15,917 bases of DNA, taken from the NCBI GenBank assembly GCA_051745935.1, contig JBNJEM010000098.1:1-15917 (forward strand), written 5' to 3'. Each line of letters begins with the position of its first letter. Position 1 is the first letter of the stretch. Shown here piece after piece: positions 6,638-14,096 of this stretch. Made by a program: the position numbers and the translations under genes. The notes beneath the pieces are model-generated. The model was not told where the DNA came from. It saw nothing but the letters and a program-made list of their open reading frames with translations, and did not search any database. Origin of the DNA: JBNJEM01 sp051745935 (lineage in GTDB: Bacteria; Planctomycetota; Planctomycetia; Pirellulales; Pirellulaceae).

Positions 6638-7957
6638 CTATTCTTCGAGCGGATTGATCACCAGCCCGCTCAACAACTTGGGGTAGAAATAGGTGCTCTT
6701 GGCGGGCATCCGTTGACCTTGCTCACTGATGGATCGAATGTGCTCGAGTTTGGCGGGCATCACTAATGCCGCCAACGGATAGGATTCCCCGTTCTGATCC
6801 CCTCTTTCCAGCTCCAAAATGACCTCTTCAACCAGATGGACGTATTTCGGCTCGGGCAGCTCTTTGGCCTCGAGCAACGTGTCCACCACCAGTTGATGCA
6901 GCAGGGCAACGCCCAACCCTTGCCAATCGTCGCAATAATCAGCGGAGATTTGAGCCATTCGCTGCCGGCCACTCGCGGTGACCCGAGCCACGACCCAACG
7001 CTGATCAGCCGCGGCGAAGAGTCCCATCGTGCCTTGACTATCCTCGCGTTCGATCGTTTCCCAAACGTCACGCGCCACCGTGGTGCCAGGCTCGCGAACC
7101 TCCGTGTCAAAGCAATCCCCCAGCTTTTCAACGAGTTCCGCCGCGGTTAGCGCCGGTAAGCCACGGAACAACCGATGAGTCGGCAAGACGATCATCCCCG
7201 GATCGCTCATGCCAACACACATCATCAATACGAAGTTGGCGGGATCCAGCGGATCCAACCCTCGAGTGGCTGCCAATTGATCTCGATAATTGCAGGCCGT
7301 CTCGTACCGATGGTGTCCATCGGCCACGAACAACGGTTTGGCCGCCATCACGGCCGCCGCCTCCACGATCGCTTTTTCGTTCGTCACGGCCCACAGCCGA
7401 TGGGTCACCCCCAGCTCGTCCGTGGCTTCCAGAGGCTCGGCCTCGCCCACGGCCCGTTCCAGGATGTCCTGAGCCACGTTGTCTGGATCCGGATAAATCC
7501 CGAAAACTTGACTCAAATTCGCCCGGCACGCCTGGATCAACTTCAACCGATCCGCTTTCGCCGCCGGATGCGTCTCCTCGTGCGGATGAATCGTGCCTTC
7601 CCCAAATCGCTCTAAACGTACGCGCCCCATGAATCCTCGGCGGGTGTACTGGACGCCCTCATGCTCGAACCCCTGATGGTAGACGTACAACGCCGGTTTG
7701 GGTTCCCTCCGCAGCACCCCCCTCTTTACCCACTGTTCCAGGCATTGAGCCGCCCGGACATATCGATCATCGTCACTTGCGTCGCCCGGCTCGGGACGAT
7801 TGAGAATCAACCGGATTACGTTCGCTGGATGTTGCTCATACAACCGATTCTGTTGTCCGGCATCAATGACGTCGTAAGGGGGAGCGACCACATCACTGAG
7901 TGACGTAATGTGCCCGGGATCGTATCGCAACCCTCGGAAAGCGTGCAGTTCAGGCAT
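6638..7957 (-). CDS. DUF1015 family protein (COG4198-like)
   Basis: A 439-residue full-length member of DUF1015 (PF06245), a widespread bacterial and archaeal family without an established reaction. Diagnostic motifs in order are FRGLRYD and VVAPPYDVI (residues 7-31), HPANVIRLILN, GFMGRVRLE, the central HPHEETHPAAKADRL, LFVADGHHRYETA, and MSDPGMIVLPTHRLF. The histidine- and acid-rich clusters (HPHEET, DGHHRYET) resemble a metal- or phosphate-binding site, which is an inference. No signal peptide, so cytoplasmic. The start is uncertain: ATG 7957 is used, while an in-frame TTG at 7966 lies 3 nt after AAGG. In some genomes this family lies near serine or 2-hydroxyacid metabolism genes; here its neighbours (a tRNA nucleotidyltransferase and trpF, each separated by more than 350 bp) give no functional hint. 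Confidence 0.9.
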   Translation of the reverse strand: MPELHAFRGLRYDPGHITSLSDVVAPPYDVIDAGQQNRLYEQHPANVIRLILNRPEPGDASDDDRYVRAAQCLEQWVKRGVLRREPKPALYVYHQGFEHEGVQYTRRGFMGRVRLERFGEGTIHPHEETHPAAKADRLKLIQACRANLSQVFGIYPDPDNVAQDILERAVGEAEPLEATDELGVTHRLWAVTNEKAIVEAAAVMAAKPLFVADGHHRYETACNYRDQLAATRGLDPLDPANFVLMMCVGMSDPGMIVLPTHRLFRGLPALTAAELVEKLGDCFDTEVREPGTTVARDVWETIEREDSQGTMGLFAAADQRWVVARVTASGRQRMAQISADYCDDWQGLGVALLHQLVVDTLLEAKELPEPKYVHLVEEVILELERGDQNGESYPLAALVMPAKLEHIRSISEQGQRMPAKSTYFYPKLLSGLVINPLEE

Positions 7958-8331
7958 CGGAATCAAGCGCCTTAGAAAACAAGATCGAGATTTGGTTACG
8001 GCCCGGATGGACCCGTTAACGACCCATATCTTAGGGACGAAAGAGCAATCGGGTTAGCCGCCCCCCCAAGGCGAACTAACGAAGGCGGCAAAACCGGCCG
8101 GTCGCGTCGCCCCCCTCCTTAACGAGCAAGCTTGATTTCGCCGCCCGCGTTCAGGGGAAGAAAGCCTGACGCAGCCCGGGGGAAGCATGAATGACGAAGC
8201 ACGAAGTGAGTCCGAATGAGGAACATGTCGCGTTAGAGCTCATCGTCATGGACGCTATTGGCGATTCCGCGTGCACGGTGAGAACGTATCGAAGGGACGC
8301 CGTACATGGGAGCATCCCCGTAAGCATCCTC
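7958..8331. other. Gene-free stretch between DUF1015 gene and trpF
   Basis: About 370 bp. An open frame beginning near 8191 on the + strand runs into trpF antisense and has no protein-like features. No repeat A or B, tRNA or clear hairpin terminator is seen. Confidence 0.4.
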
Positions 8332-9018
8332 CTAATCCGGCTGCTTGCTGGATTTCTCCTCCACTTCCCCCAATGCCTCCATGGCCGTGATGACGAATTG
8401 GCGCATCTTGCCGATATCCTTTACGCCAGGCCTCAGCTCCACGCCGCTCGCCACGTCCACCCCATCGCACGCCGTTTGATGGATCGCGTCGCGAATGTTG
8501 GTTGGATGCAATCCACCGGCCAAGATCAGCGCACAATCTCCGAGCCTCGCTTTGAGATCCTTAACTTGCCCCCAATTCACTATCGTGCCTGTTCCGCCAA
8601 AACTTCCCTGTTGATAGGCGTCAACCAGAATCGCTGCCGGTGGCGCACCCGACGTTCGAGCGGCCGTCAGAAACTCGGCGATGGAATCTTCGTGGTCTCG
8701 GCGAAGCCGGAGGGCACGGATCGCGCGTCGCGGCGCCAACTCCGACAGCTGACCAGTCGGTTCATCACCGTGCAATTGGATATAGTCCAGCGGTAACTGG
8801 TCCGCGAGCCGAGCCATTTGACCCGTGCTTGCATTGACGAACACCCCCACGATACCGAGCCGCCCCCCGACCGCCGACACGATCTCTTCAGCGGTGGCCG
8901 GATCGATACAGCGAGGGCTTTTTGGATAAAAATTCAATCCAATGGCATCAGCTCCCGCGTCCACCACGGCTTCTGCCTCGGCAACGGTGGTAATCCCGCA
9001 TATCTTGACTCGAAACAT
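8332..9018 (-). CDS. trpF: Phosphoribosylanthranilate isomerase
   Basis: A 228-residue (beta/alpha)8-barrel enzyme catalysing the Amadori rearrangement of N-(5'-phosphoribosyl)anthranilate to the 1-deoxyribulose product, the third step of tryptophan synthesis. The start MFRVKICGIT carries the general-base cysteine at residue 7. The general acid is Asp133 in ILVDAYQQGSFGGTG. GADAIGLNF (22-30), LDYIQLHGDE (77-86), LILAGGLHPTNI (164-175) and the phosphate-binding end GVDVASGVELRPGVKD (186-201) complete the pattern, and the length matches the stand-alone enzyme. The ATG at 9018 is chosen because AGGAGA lies about 9 nt upstream and homology begins at residue 2; the frame stays open to 9201 without protein-like sequence. 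No other trp gene is adjacent, so it is separated from a trp operon in this window. Confidence 0.95.
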   Translation of the reverse strand: MFRVKICGITTVAEAEAVVDAGADAIGLNFYPKSPRCIDPATAEEIVSAVGGRLGIVGVFVNASTGQMARLADQLPLDYIQLHGDEPTGQLSELAPRRAIRALRLRRDHEDSIAEFLTAARTSGAPPAAILVDAYQQGSFGGTGTIVNWGQVKDLKARLGDCALILAGGLHPTNIRDAIHQTACDGVDVASGVELRPGVKDIGKMRQFVITAMEALGEVEEKSSKQPD

Positions 9019-9143
9019 GGTGCGTCTTCTCCTATCGTCATGCTCTGTTTGGGACATTATACCAGAGGGCCGCGACCGGAAGGCCGAGACGCAACCGTGT
9101 AGATCTAAGTCAGCGAGGGCCATCACGCGTGACTGTCCGGTGG

Positions 9144-9340
9144 TGATGGTCACGGCGTGGGGGCGAGATCTTCCGCTTCTGAAAGAGAGGACGCGCGACA
9201 AGTGTCAAGAAGCCATGACAAAACCAGTCAGGTTTCCGTTCACCGAGGAAATCTTGGGAGCGGGCGCCACGTTTTGTCACGGGCGGTAAAAACCTAGCAG
9301 CTCCAGTTTTCCCAATTTCCCGGGGTTTTCCTCGGCCCGG
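9144..9340 (+). mobile_element. Degenerate relic of family B element (right half)
   Basis: Two stretches match the right half of the family B elements in order. 9144-9205 (gatggtcacggcgtggg, then gaaagagaggacgcgcgaca) corresponds to 2011-2067 of copy 1. 9301-9340 (ctccagttttcccaatttcc onward) corresponds to about 2086-2122. Some 95 bp of extra or unalignable sequence separates them. The left half and the terminal inverted repeats are not recognisable. This looks like an old, decayed insertion. Confidence 0.5.
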
Positions 9341-9360
9341 GGCAACGGGCCTTGTTACCA

Positions 9361-9402
9361 GCGGTTATACCGCTTGCGGATGACGTTGTCCGCCGGGGCT
9401 TT
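9361..9402 (-). repeat. Degenerate fragment of repeat family A
   Basis: TATACCGCTTGCGGATGACG (9366-9385) and the following bases match the end of the A unit at 15835 (tataccggtcgcggatgac) at about 25 of 30 positions. The family hairpin is kept: GCGGA 9377-9381, loop of 8, TCCGC 9390-9394. It is preceded by the perfect small hairpin GCGGT-TAT-ACCGC (9361-9373). The rest of the 102-bp unit is missing. Confidence 0.5.
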
Positions 9403-9708
9403 CGCCTGCCGGCACAACCCGTATAACCGTCGCATTTTAACTCACGTTTCAGTCTGGACGAAGACGATGATAACTTTTACAACCGGTCATGGGACGGTGC
9501 CGCCGCTCGCAAAACACCTTTCCGACACTGCGAGACGGCTAGCCAGCTATACCGCCGGGGGTTTGATCGAGGGGTTGAGTGGCCCGAAATAAGCGGGAGA
9601 ACTTGGTGTTCACGGTCCGGCGGCCGTGAAAAAAGCCGGCGGTCTGTTCCGCGGTTCCTTTCCGTTTTCGGCATAACTCTGTTTCCAACCGTCCATGGCA
9701 TTCAAACA
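9403..9708. other. Gene-free leader of the chain-length protein gene
   Basis: About 300 bp with no gene. A hairpin at 9609-9630 (TTCACGG/CCGTGAA, 8-nt loop) is followed by an A-run rather than a T-run on the + strand. It is not a standard terminator but could be a regulatory stem in the leader. Confidence 0.35.
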
Positions 9709-11145
9709 ATGGCAAGTCGATCACGGCAAAGCGTTAAACCAACGGAAGCCATTTGCCGGCTGCTTCCACCGCCGCTCTATGGCGGCGCGGTGGTGGCTTT
9801 GGCGATCTTCTTCATCGGGCTGGCCGTGGTAACGCCTTCCATTGAAAGACATATTGTGAGCACCGAGATAGCGGGAGCCCCCGCGAAGGCTCTTTATTCC
9901 GGTGGTGGCGAGGGGATCGATGATGGAAAGGGGGGGGTCGCCAAGGTTGGTTCGCAGCACATCGCGGCCGCCGCTCGGGCAGCTTGTTTCCAGACCCGCG
10001 CGGGCGAGGATACCGGTTCAATTCCCAGGTTGACCTTGGGGCGCCTGCGAAAGATATCAGAGCGGTTGGATCTGGCCGCGGCAAACGAGGGAGGGGAAGA
10101 ACAATGCATTGCGTTGACCTTCCAGGATCCGGACCTGCAATGGGCCAAGGCGTTTGTTGATGACTTGGCCCAACGGCTCGTTAGAGAGTGGAACCGGCTT
10201 TCCCACGCAACGCCGGCAATGGAGGGCTCCATCCGGAAAGCCAAATGGCACGTCCAACAGGCTCGTCATTACGAGCGCAAGGCCCGCTTTGACATGGAAC
10301 AAAGCTTAAACGCTCACTTCGAGCGGCTTCGGAGCGTGGTCGACCAGACAGCGGGTCGTGACGACTCTCGAGGGCCTGGCCAATCCGGGAGGATCCAACA
10401 GGGGGAGACGAGGGGCACGTCGGCGCGGAAAGAGAATCCGCAATGGAGACGGCTACGAGAGGAATTGGGAGCACGGCGGGGTGAGGGGGCTGGAACGACC
10501 GCGGTCAAACCGGCGACCGCGAGCGGTCAGTCCCAAACGGGGGGCGCGGTGGCTTATGCGTGGGCCCAAGAATCCGACGGCGGCGGCGAGGGGGCATCCC
10601 TTGTACCGGCGGATTATCGACGGTTGCGTAACCGCTACACGGAGGCAATCCGGCGGCGAGAAGCGGCTGAACGCGGGTTGTCGGAGTTGGAGGCGATGGG
10701 CGGCCGTGAAACGTCCCAAGCCCCGGCCCACGCGGCCCATATTCCGCGTTCCGCGGTTTCGGTTGGACAACTTGGGGGCGTGCCGCCCGCTGGTCCAGTA
10801 CTAACCCTCGGCACACTGGCATTGCTCTGTGGCGCGTTTGTGTATGGCTGGATTACAACCCTTGGCCGCGTACCGCGGATCTATTCAGCGGAGCAATTGC
10901 AAACGGCGGCAGGGCTTCCGTTGGTGGGACGAATCTCGATTGAACCCATGCCCTCGCGAGTGCGGCGACGAGCATATTGGAGTTGGGGCGTGCGTGGGAG
11001 CATTCGCGCGAGCGAAATCGTCTTATTGGCGGTGATTCTGATCTTTTTCTGGTCGGTCCTGCAGGAGAGTCCGGTACTGGATCAATGGGTCACCAATCCC
11101 CTGGGGACGATCGCGAATCGAGTATCCGGTGTCTACCGCGGCTAG
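9709..11145 (+). CDS. Wzz/GumC-like polysaccharide chain-length determinant protein
   Basis: A 478-residue membrane protein. A first transmembrane helix (about 24-43, GGAVVALAIFFIGLAVV) is followed by a large extracytoplasmic region. That region contains ALTFQDPDLQWAKAFVDDLAQ, like the Wzz-family pattern before the coiled coil, and charged helical stretches (RKAKWHVQQARHYERKARFD; YRRLRNRYTEAIRRREAAER). A second transmembrane helix (about 363-381) is followed by the cytoplasmic motif YSAEQLQTAAGLPLVGRISI, typical of Wzz/GumC proteins just after their last helix. Unusually, a third hydrophobic segment (about 436-451, IVLLAVILIFFWSVL) and a short tail come after it. The role is probably setting polymer length or bridging export in an exopolysaccharide system. 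This fits the ATPase and BY-kinase-like genes downstream. The start has no strong Shine-Dalgarno. About 700 bp, including a family B element, separate it from the next gene. Confidence 0.78.
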   Translation: MASRSRQSVKPTEAICRLLPPPLYGGAVVALAIFFIGLAVVTPSIERHIVSTEIAGAPAKALYSGGGEGIDDGKGGVAKVGSQHIAAAARAACFQTRAGEDTGSIPRLTLGRLRKISERLDLAAANEGGEEQCIALTFQDPDLQWAKAFVDDLAQRLVREWNRLSHATPAMEGSIRKAKWHVQQARHYERKARFDMEQSLNAHFERLRSVVDQTAGRDDSRGPGQSGRIQQGETRGTSARKENPQWRRLREELGARRGEGAGTTAVKPATASGQSQTGGAVAYAWAQESDGGGEGASLVPADYRRLRNRYTEAIRRREAAERGLSELEAMGGRETSQAPAHAAHIPRSAVSVGQLGGVPPAGPVLTLGTLALLCGAFVYGWITTLGRVPRIYSAEQLQTAAGLPLVGRISIEPMPSRVRRRAYWSWGVRGSIRASEIVLLAVILIFFWSVLQESPVLDQWVTNPLGTIANRVSGVYRG

Positions 11146-11272
11146 CGAGCCCCGGGAATCTTGGGGGCAAATGGCCTCTCGCGTTGGAGGGGCGTGCCCG
11201 CTTTGGGGGAGTCGCGGTTAGGAAGCCATGACGAAACGTTTGGGCTTCGAGTCAAGGAAAAACTGGATTGGG

Positions 11273-11619
11273 GGCGGGGGCTGGGATGGCGAAAAACTTT
11301 AGGCCTTGTAGCCCATTTTGTTGCGCCTTGCGTCCTTTCCCGCGTCGAATCAAGGATCCCAGGAACTGAAAGGAGCAAGGGGAACACAGCGGACGGGGCT
11401 CACGCGTGAAAAGAGCCGCGCGGCATCTTCCGTTTCTTCATCCGTGGGTCCGTACTGCCATCCGTGGGCCTATCATGGCACCTGGCGCACCGCTAATGAT
11501 CGTCACGGCGTGGGCGGGGAGAGGTCCAGTGTTTGAAACGAGCACGCGCAACAAATGCTGTAAGCCTACTCCCGCTAGTTTGCCCAGTTTCCGGCATTTT
11601 GGCCAGCCCAGGCGGGGGC
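11273..11619 (+). mobile_element. Family B MITE-like element, copy 2, with 9-bp target duplications
   Basis: The element proper is 11282-11610 (329 bp), with ends TGGGATGGCGAAAA and, inverted, TGGGCTGGCCAAAA. It is flanked by the perfect 9-bp direct repeat GGCGGGGGC at 11273-11281 and 11611-11619, which differs from the duplication around copy 1. It is colinear with copy 1 and in the same orientation. No transposase is encoded. It lies in the intergenic region between the chain-length protein and the ATPase gene, so it may affect their joint transcription. A repeat-A unit starts 26 bp after its right duplication. Confidence 0.88.
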
Positions 11620-11645
11620 TCCCCGGCCTTTCTTGCAACCGTGAT

Positions 11646-11751
11646 GTATATTGTCAGGCGGTTGGATTTTTCCGGGTGGAAAGCTGCCCGACGCAAGCCG
11701 TCCTCCCGTTGGTCGGACTCGCGGCGGAGAAAGTCATCCGCGACCCGTATA
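11646..11751 (+). repeat. Repeat family A, single unit
   Basis: One 102-bp unit in the same orientation as the 2474 array, about 88-90% identical to it by eye. It is bounded on both sides by GTATA (11646-11650 and 11747-11751). The hairpin stem GCGGA/TCCGC is kept, with loop GAAAGTCA. The sequence CGCGACC at its right end recurs 14 bp further (11753-11759). It sits about 100 bp upstream of the ATPase start codon. Confidence 0.92.
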
Positions 11752-11852
11752 ACGCGACCTCGGATTGAAGTGGTCAGCACGTAAATGCCGATCTTAACGA
11801 AGGTCGTGTGAATTCGAGTATTGCGGATGATTCTGTTTAGGGACCCTGGCGA

Positions 11853-13364
11853 ATGTATGAATCGTTTTTCGAGCTGGAAGGCCGTCCGTTCTTGGCGTGT
11901 CCGATCGCCGAGCGATACTATCCAGCGGCATCAGCCGAGCATGCCCGCAAGAGTGCGCTGCGTTGCATTGAAAGAGGTGGCGGATCGAGCGTGATTCTTG
12001 GATCGGCGGGCACGGGAAAATCAACTCTCTGCCAGGTGTTGGCTCGACAGCTTCAAGACCAATTTCATATTGCCATGTTGACCAGCGCGCGTCTGTGCAC
12101 GCGGCGAGCGCTGTTGCAGAATATTCTATTTGAATTAAAGCAACCTTACCGGGACCGCGAGGAAGGGGAACTTCGGCTTTCACTGATTGACTTTCTGGAA
12201 CCCAGCGAAGCATCTCCCAACGGCATGGTACTGCTGGTTGACGAGGCGCACCTCTTGCCGCTGCGATTGTTGGAGGAGCTGCGGATGCTGACTAATCTCG
12301 TACGCAACGACCAACCGCGAGTGCGACTGGTCCTGGCCGCCAGCCTGGCCCTTGATGAGCGTTTGGCGAGTCCACGGCTGGAATCATTCAACCAGCGCAT
12401 TGCCGCTCGCTGCTACCTTCAGTCGATGAATCGAGAGGAGACATGCGGATATGTGCGAGCGCAGATCAGTGCGGTGGGAGGCACTCTCGATCGCGTGATT
12501 ACCGAAGATGGTCTGCAGGCCGTTTACCGCGCGACCGATGGGATTCCCCGTCTCGTGAACCAGCTGTGCGACCACATGTTGATCATGGCGGCCGTCGGAC
12601 GCCGAGCACCCGTCGACGGTGATGGGGTCGAGGAAGCCTGGGCTGACCTCCAGCAACTACCTTCACCGTGGACGCCCCATGAGACAACCAGCAATGCGGC
12701 TGAAAGGAATTCAGACATTCTGGAATTTGGTGAATTGGATGAACCCGTGTCTGGTGAATTGGATTCGAACGAAGCATCGGCCGCGACCGAGGACGCCGTG
12801 GAGCCCCAGGTTGCCGCCCGTTTGGAAGAGATTGAGACGGGGATCGCCGCGGTATCGGACGACAACGCGCCCTCCAATCACGCCCAACAGGAGGACGACG
12901 AGGGAGGGCAGTTTCAACCGCCGAGCGGCGGACAACCTGAAATCGAACTGATCTTCCATCATGCACACGATCCCTTTAGTGAGCCGTTCGACGATGAAGA
13001 AGTGATTGTTGATTCGTTCAGTGCCATCGAACAGCCCCGGGAACCTCGGCAGGCAGTCGCGTCGAGTGAAGAGGGCGTCTCCACCATTCCGTTTCACGCG
13101 TCCCAACGGCCGTGCGAAGAAGCCGCGCAGCCAGCCAATCCCAGCCCCCCGTCGGCCGCGCCGGCGGGCCAAACGTCGGAATCGGTTGCGGAGTCGATTG
13201 CTCACGCCGCTGACTCAGGCGACTCGCTGCCCGGAGATGATCGAGACTTGCTTGACATTCACGATGAACGCGATGAGTCCGTTTCCCAGCGCGAGGCGTT
13301 GGTTGAGACGCCGCCTCGCCGGCGGGCATACCGGCAGCTGTTCGCTAATCTGCGTCGCGGGTAG
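11853..13364 (+). CDS. ExeA-like AAA ATPase with long acidic C-terminal tail
   Basis: A 503-residue cytoplasmic protein. Residues 1-270 form a P-loop ATPase of the ExeA/GspA and exosortase-associated type. It opens with the family start MYESFFELEGRPF, has Walker A GSAGTGKST (50-58) and Walker B MVLLVDEAH (125-133). A sensor region follows (RVRLVLAASLALDERL), then RATDGIPRLVNQLCDHMLI, the conserved lid helix. From about 275 to the end the sequence is rich in Glu, Asp, Pro, Ser and Ala and probably disordered, closing with a basic RRRAYRQLFANLRRG. Related ATPases occur in exopolysaccharide clusters beside Wzz-like and tyrosine-autokinase genes, which matches the order here. The start is set by homology; AGGGA lies 13 nt upstream. 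It is 6 bp from the next possible start and 45 bp from the preferred one, so the two genes are probably co-transcribed. Confidence 0.88.
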   Translation: MYESFFELEGRPFLACPIAERYYPAASAEHARKSALRCIERGGGSSVILGSAGTGKSTLCQVLARQLQDQFHIAMLTSARLCTRRALLQNILFELKQPYRDREEGELRLSLIDFLEPSEASPNGMVLLVDEAHLLPLRLLEELRMLTNLVRNDQPRVRLVLAASLALDERLASPRLESFNQRIAARCYLQSMNREETCGYVRAQISAVGGTLDRVITEDGLQAVYRATDGIPRLVNQLCDHMLIMAAVGRRAPVDGDGVEEAWADLQQLPSPWTPHETTSNAAERNSDILEFGELDEPVSGELDSNEASAATEDAVEPQVAARLEEIETGIAAVSDDNAPSNHAQQEDDEGGQFQPPSGGQPEIELIFHHAHDPFSEPFDDEEVIVDSFSAIEQPREPRQAVASSEEGVSTIPFHASQRPCEEAAQPANPSPPSAAPAGQTSESVAESIAHAADSGDSLPGDDRDLLDIHDERDESVSQREALVETPPRRRAYRQLFANLRRG

Positions 13365-13409
13365 AACGGCATGACGCCACTCGCTTTCGCCACCGCGGAA
13401 AGGAATCCC

Positions 13410-14096
13410 ATGATTTTCCGGCAATCGGACTCTTCCCCTTCCGCGGGCGCCACCGAAACGGCCGAACCGCGCCGCCAACGCTCACGGCCAGTCCATTCAC
13501 ACGAGCCACGCCTCGCCCGTCAGTTCGGCCGGCTGACCGACAATATCGTGCGAGAATTCCCGCCGGAGGTTGGGGGCACGATTCTCTTTACAGGGCTCGG
13601 TTCGAACCGGCACGTGGCGGAGGTTGCCGAAGAGGTGGCCCGGCAGCTTGCATTTCACCTGGAAACGTCTAGCGTGGCACTGGTGGACGGGAATGCCGAC
13701 ACCCCGATACTGACGGAACGATTGGCCGGCGCCCAGAAAGTGGGTCTAGCCGAAATCCTCCAACAGCGGACCACGGTCGCTTCCACCCTCTTTGACACCG
13801 GAATGCGTGGTGTCCGGTTCTTGCCGTTCGGCGATCGGCGCGAAGCTCGCAATCCCGTCACGTCCCAGGCCGTCAAATCCGCTTTCTCCGACTTGCGCCA
13901 GTTATGCCGATACACGGTCGTCACCATCGGCGCGGGGCAAACCAAACTTCACGCGAGGCTCAGCCGACATAGCGATGGAACCTATCTAATCGTGCAGCTC
14001 GGCGCCGCCAACTACCAAGACATGGCGAAAACGACACGCTATCTCAATCGTGCCGGCGCCCGTTTGCTGGGCTGTGTCGCGACGAGTGCGATCTGA
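13410..14096 (+). CDS. BY-kinase/CpsD-like P-loop protein with degenerate ATP site
   Basis: A 228-residue protein with the fold order of the CpsD/MinD-type polysaccharide tyrosine kinases. VGGTILFTGLGSNRHVAEVA stands where the Walker A motif belongs but lacks the GKS/T residues. SVALVDGNADTPILTERL matches the Walker A' VDxDxRxP strand. GLAEILQQ, VRFLPFG and AVKSAFSDLRQLCRYTVVTIGA follow the kinase sequence, but the Walker B aspartate (IIDTPP) is replaced in VVTIGA. There is no tyrosine-rich tail. It is therefore probably catalytically dead and acts as a structural or regulatory partner of the chain-length protein or ATPase. The start at 13410 is chosen for AAAGGA 5 nt upstream; an in-frame ATG at 13371, 6 bp after the ATPase stop, lacks one. 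The 3' end overlaps the convergent transporter gene by 53 bp. Confidence 0.75.
   Translation: MIFRQSDSSPSAGATETAEPRRQRSRPVHSHEPRLARQFGRLTDNIVREFPPEVGGTILFTGLGSNRHVAEVAEEVARQLAFHLETSSVALVDGNADTPILTERLAGAQKVGLAEILQQRTTVASTLFDTGMRGVRFLPFGDRREARNPVTSQAVKSAFSDLRQLCRYTVVTIGAGQTKLHARLSRHSDGTYLIVQLGAANYQDMAKTTRYLNRAGARLLGCVATSAI

Noticed and set aside
8191..8796. 201-residue + strand open frame
   Set aside because: Mostly antisense to trpF, which has full catalytic motifs; no protein-like features of its own.
9609..9630. Rho-independent terminator before the chain-length gene
   Set aside because: The stem TTCACGG/CCGTGAA is followed by A residues on the + strand. On the minus strand the T-run precedes the stem, so neither direction fits.
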